DNA from: an uncultured Oscillospiraceae bacterium
Lineage (GTDB): Bacteria; Bacillota; Clostridia; Oscillospirales; Oscillospiraceae
Reading direction: 5' to 3'
Length of the DNA stretch: 16,368 nucleotides
Assembly: GCA_905233785.1 (NCBI GenBank)
Contig: CAJOCV010000039.1
Location: 1 to 16,368 of the forward strand
Notes under the pieces: model-generated
Told to the model about the DNA's origin: nothing
Database searches by the model: none
What the model saw: the letters and a program-made list of their open reading frames with translations, nothing else
Translations under genes and position numbers: made by a program
Shown: piece by piece, positions 14,035 through 16,368 of the stretch
Layout of the letters: each line of letters starts with the position of its first letter
Numbering within the stretch: position 1 is the stretch's first letter

Positions 14035-15048
14035 ATGAATGTACTGGTCACCGGCGGCGCCGGCTATATCGGCAGCCATACCTGTGTGGAGCTTTTGAAC
14101 AAGGGGCACGGCGTCGTTGTCATCGACAACCTGGTCAATTCGAGCGCCAAGGCCATCGAGCGCGTGGAGCAGATCACCGGCAAGCACGTGGATTTCTACG
14201 AGAACGACGTGCGCGACCGCGCGGCGCTCGACCGCATCTTTGAAAAGCACGACATTGGCGCGGCGATCCACTTTGCGGGTCTCAAGGCCGTGGGCGAATC
14301 CGTGCAGATGCCGCTGGAATACTATGACAACAACCTCTTCTCCACCGTGCGCCTGTGCGAAGCGATGCGCGATCACGGCGTGAAAAACATCATCTTCTCC
14401 TCCTCCGCCACGGTCTATTCCGGCACAAATCAGAGCCCTCTCAAGGAGACCGATGTGACCGGTATGTGCACCAACCCCTACGGCTGGACGAAGTACATGT
14501 CCGAGCAGATCCTGCGCGACTCCGCCAAGGCCATCGAGGACTGGTCGGTCGTGCTGCTGCGCTATTTTAACCCCATCGGCGCCCACAGCAGCGGCCTCAT
14601 CGGGGAAGACCCGCGCGGCATCCCCAACAACCTCATGCCCTTTATCTCTCAGGTCGCCATCGGCCGCCGGGATCATCTGAGCATCTTCGGCAACGACTAC
14701 GACACGCCCGACGGCACCTGCATCCGTGATTACATCCATGTCACCGACCTGGCGCGCGGTCACGTCGCCGCCATTGATTACATGCTGAAGCACCGCGGCG
14801 AGAGCGTTTTCAACCTGGGCACCGGTGTGGGCTACAGCGTGCTCGATATGGTCAAGGCCTTCGAGCGCGTCAACAACGTCAAGATCCCCTATGAGTTTGC
14901 CCCCCGCCGTGCGGGTGACCTGCCCAAGCTCTACTCCAATCCCGACAAGAGCGCACAGCTTCTGGGCTGGAAAGCCGAGTACAATCTGGACGATATGTGC
15001 CGCGACACCTGGGCCTGGCAGTCCAAGAACCCCATGGGTTATCAATAA
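14035..15048 (+). CDS. galE: UDP-glucose 4-epimerase
   Basis: GalE interconverts UDP-glucose and UDP-galactose with tightly bound NAD. The 337-residue protein has the NAD-binding GGAGYIGSH (residues 7-15), the catalytic serine in SSSATVYS (Ser124), and the YxxxK pair Tyr149/Lys153, at the same numbers as in E. coli GalE. The C-terminal part contains the RAGDLPKLYSNPDKSAQLLGWKA-type segment (split here by description only) expected for the sugar-binding domain, and the length is almost exactly that of E. coli GalE (338). AAAGGAG lies eight bases before ATG 14035. It is probably co-transcribed with the upstream nucleotidyltransferase and ends at the terminator 15052-15092. Confidence 0.96.
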   Translation: MNVLVTGGAGYIGSHTCVELLNKGHGVVVIDNLVNSSAKAIERVEQITGKHVDFYENDVRDRAALDRIFEKHDIGAAIHFAGLKAVGESVQMPLEYYDNNLFSTVRLCEAMRDHGVKNIIFSSSATVYSGTNQSPLKETDVTGMCTNPYGWTKYMSEQILRDSAKAIEDWSVVLLRYFNPIGAHSSGLIGEDPRGIPNNLMPFISQVAIGRRDHLSIFGNDYDTPDGTCIRDYIHVTDLARGHVAAIDYMLKHRGESVFNLGTGVGYSVLDMVKAFERVNNVKIPYEFAPRRAGDLPKLYSNPDKSAQLLGWKAEYNLDDMCRDTWAWQSKNPMGYQ

Positions 15049-15051
15049 AAA

Positions 15052-15092
15052 CCTGCCGAGAAAAAACTTCGTTTTTTCTCGGCAGGTTTTTT
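15052..15092. terminator. Bidirectional intrinsic terminator between galE and degV-like gene
   Basis: A 15-bp perfect stem (15052-15066 with 15072-15086) with a CTTCG loop is followed by TTTTTT (15087-15092) on the plus strand and by TTTTTATT on the minus strand. It starts four bases after the galE stop and can also stop the convergent transcript from the degV-like gene. Confidence 0.95.
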
Positions 15093-15111
15093 AGTTTTAA
15101 GTTTTTAGATA

Positions 15112-15265
15112 CTAACCACTGACCACTGACCACTGACCACTGACCACTGACCACTAACCACTGACCACTGACCACTGACCACTAACCACTGACCACTGGC
15201 CACTGACCACTGACCACTGACCACTGACCACTAACCACTGACCACTAACCACTGACCACTGACCA
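15112..15265. repeat. Heptanucleotide tandem repeat, 22 units of CTGACCA
   Basis: Twenty-two uninterrupted 7-bp units: 16 are CTGACCA, five are CTAACCA (units 1, 7, 11, 18 and 20) and one is CTGGCCA (unit 13). Differences lie only at the third and fourth bases. The array fills the space between the bidirectional terminator and the stop codon of the degV-like gene. Reading frames through it give the low-complexity peptide SVVSGQW repeated, which I treat as non-coding. Confidence 0.97.
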
Positions 15266-16114
15266 CTATTCTTCGATAAACAGCACGCCCAGCGTCTTCG
15301 GGCCGCAGTGGGTGGAGACGGTGCAGCCGGCGAGCGTGTGGTGTACCTCCTCACAGCCGGAGAGCTCATAAATAAGCTTCGTCAGCTCTTCGATCACCTC
15401 CGGGTCGATTTCGCCGGATTCGGTGAGGAACACATGCCCCGGACGGACATGCTTTCCCTTGAGGCGTTCGGTGATATACTGCTTATACACATGCACGATG
15501 CTGCCGCGATATTTTTTATACACGCCAAGCTTGCCGTCCTTCATCTCGAGGGCGGGCTTGAGCTGCAAAAGGTTTGCCGCCATCGCCGCAACGCCGGAAC
15601 ATCTTCCGCCCTTGCGCATAAATTCCAGCGTGTCCAACACAAAGCTGGTGGACACTTTCTCAATCAGCCCAGTAAGGCGCTGCGCAATGTCAGCCGCGCT
15701 CATGCCCCGATCGCGGCATTCCGCGCCCTCAATGGCCAGCAGCCCGACGCCGGTGGAAAGCATACGGCTGTCAACAGGGTAAACCCCCTCCAGCTCCTGC
15801 GCGGCAAGGCGCGCGGCGTTAAAGCTGTTGGAAAGCTCCGCGCTGATGTCCAGGTGCACCACCTCATAGCCCGCGTTCACGAACGTCGCAAAGAACTCTT
15901 CAAATTCCTGCACACCGGGCGCTGAGGTCTGCGGCAGCGTCCCGTCCTTGCGATAGCGTTCATACATTTCCAGCGGGGTAAAGCTTTGTCCGTCGAGGAA
16001 CACGTCCTCTCCCAGCGTGATGGTAAGAGGAATGATTCGGATGCCGTAGCGAGCGATCAGCTCTGCAGAGAGATCTGCCGTACTGTCAGCGGTGATAATG
16101 ACCGGTTTACTCAT
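15266..16114 (-). CDS. DegV family protein (FakB-like fatty acid-binding protein)
   Basis: DegV/FakB proteins bind a single fatty acid; in Firmicutes FakB presents it to the kinase FakA, making acyl-phosphate for phospholipid synthesis. The 282-residue protein shows the family start IITADSTADLS (6-16), TSAPGVQEFEEFF (63-75), ISAELSNSFNAAR near 94-106, and the C-terminal STHCGPKTLGVLF, where the conserved His and Gly sit by the ligand. Length is typical. AAGGAG lies nine bases before ATG 16114, and a strong promoter is at 16147-16175. No fakA-like kinase is in the window. The TAG stop (15268-15266) begins at the edge of the heptamer array. The bound lipid is unknown. Confidence 0.93.
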   Translation of the reverse strand: MSKPVIITADSTADLSAELIARYGIRIIPLTITLGEDVFLDGQSFTPLEMYERYRKDGTLPQTSAPGVQEFEEFFATFVNAGYEVVHLDISAELSNSFNAARLAAQELEGVYPVDSRMLSTGVGLLAIEGAECRDRGMSAADIAQRLTGLIEKVSTSFVLDTLEFMRKGGRCSGVAAMAANLLQLKPALEMKDGKLGVYKKYRGSIVHVYKQYITERLKGKHVRPGHVFLTESGEIDPEVIEELTKLIYELSGCEEVHHTLAGCTVSTHCGPKTLGVLFIEE

Positions 16115-16146
16115 AGCGCAACACTCCTTGTGTGCAATCTTTTATT

Positions 16147-16175
16147 ATTATAACACTGCTTTCCCGCTTTGTCTA
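16147..16175 (-). promoter_or_regulatory. Strong promoter of the degV-like gene
   Basis: On the minus strand, -35 TAGACA (16170-16175) and perfect -10 TATAAT (16147-16152) are 17 bases apart, with an extended TGT before the -10. Transcription would begin near 16140, about 26 nt before the ATG. Confidence 0.82.
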
Positions 16176-16224
16176 TCCGCTCGCATGGGTCTTCTGACAA
16201 ATATTGTGCATTTTTTTACAGTGC

Positions 16225-16307
16225 AAGAACCACCATCCCCTGTCCCACACGCAGGAATGGTGGTTCTTATCGTAACGATTCAGTCCCGTTCCGGGACTAA
16301 ATCGTTA
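16225..16307. repeat. Pair of long hairpins upstream of the degV-like gene
   Basis: Hairpin 1: AAGAACCACCAT (16225-16236) with ATGGTGGTTCTT (16257-16268), plus an inner CCTG/CAGG. Hairpin 2: TAACGATT and AGTCCCG (16273-16288) with CGGGACT and AATCGTTA (16292-16307), one mismatch, 3-nt loop. They are four bases apart. Neither is followed by a T-run, so they are not ordinary terminators; a repeat element or a structured RNA is possible. Confidence 0.7.
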
Positions 16308-16368
16308 GAGGGGATGCACCCCGCTGCGCGCACTCGCGGCGGGGGAACGCTCGCACACTTGCGGGGCG
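16308..16368. other. GC-rich right edge, no gene recognised
   Basis: This stretch has further self-complementary pieces, such as CCCCGC (16319-16324) with GCGGGG (16339-16344) and GGGG/CCCC at 16310-16320. It may continue the hairpin repeat to its left. I see no start codon with a ribosome site. Confidence 0.4.

Noticed and set aside
14014..15045. A 343-codon minus-strand frame opposite galE (and a similar one opposite the nucleotidyltransferase at 13032-14051)
   Set aside because: Antisense to genes with intact catalytic motifs; no ribosome site and no family features.
15112..15265. Possible CRISPR array
   Set aside because: Units are 7 bp and directly adjoining, with no spacers and no cas genes in the window.
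15154..15369. Short minus-strand frames giving SVVSGQW repeats
   Set aside because: The peptide is only the translation of the 7-bp array; a 7-bp repeat is open in several frames by chance.

Overview
The window looks like a chromosomal segment of a GC-rich member of the Clostridia, most likely a gut Oscillospirales/Ruminococcaceae-type organism. The reasons are strong AGGAGG-type ribosome binding sites before almost every gene, lipoprotein solute receptors typical of a Gram-positive cell, the clostridial gene order recJ - rel - dtd - metallo-beta-lactamase-fold hydrolase, and short palindromic intergenic repeats. The taxon is an inference; no marker gene fixes the species.

Layout. Positions 1-3690 (minus strand) hold a polar amino acid ABC importer in the order receptor, permease, ATPase, followed by an AbgB-like M20 amidohydrolase that runs off the left edge. 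An intrinsic terminator lies between ATPase and amidohydrolase. A good sigma-A-type promoter with an overlapping 17-bp dyad drives the receptor gene. Positions 3902-6350 (minus) hold a zinc/manganese-type ABC importer (receptor, ATPase, permease) with overlapping genes. Its promoter lies at 6536-6564, separated from the first gene by a 168-bp palindromic MITE-like element. Divergent from it is a LOG-family phosphoribohydrolase gene (6628-7212) with its own terminator.

Positions 7300-12028 (plus) form a recJ - rel - dtd cluster for DNA repair, (p)ppGpp metabolism and D-aminoacyl-tRNA proofreading. The dtd stop codon lies in the edge of a second, inverted and end-truncated copy of the same MITE-like element. 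A structured intergenic stretch then precedes a glyoxalase-II-like hydrolase (12356-12967). After another GC-rich hairpin repeat come a sugar-phosphate-type nucleotidyltransferase and galE (13089-15048), probably a nucleotide-sugar operon, ended by a strong bidirectional terminator. A 22-unit heptanucleotide tandem repeat abuts the stop codon of a convergent degV/fakB-like gene (15266-16114, minus). The right edge holds two long hairpins and GC-rich sequence without a recognisable gene.

All proteins belong to known families, and I see no undescribed protein system. The most interesting signals are non-coding: the two MITE-like copies, one of them apparently inserted at the transcription start of the metal importer operon; the paired palindromes at 3841-3902; the structured leader at 12205-12297; the heptamer array; and the hairpin pair at 16225-16307.
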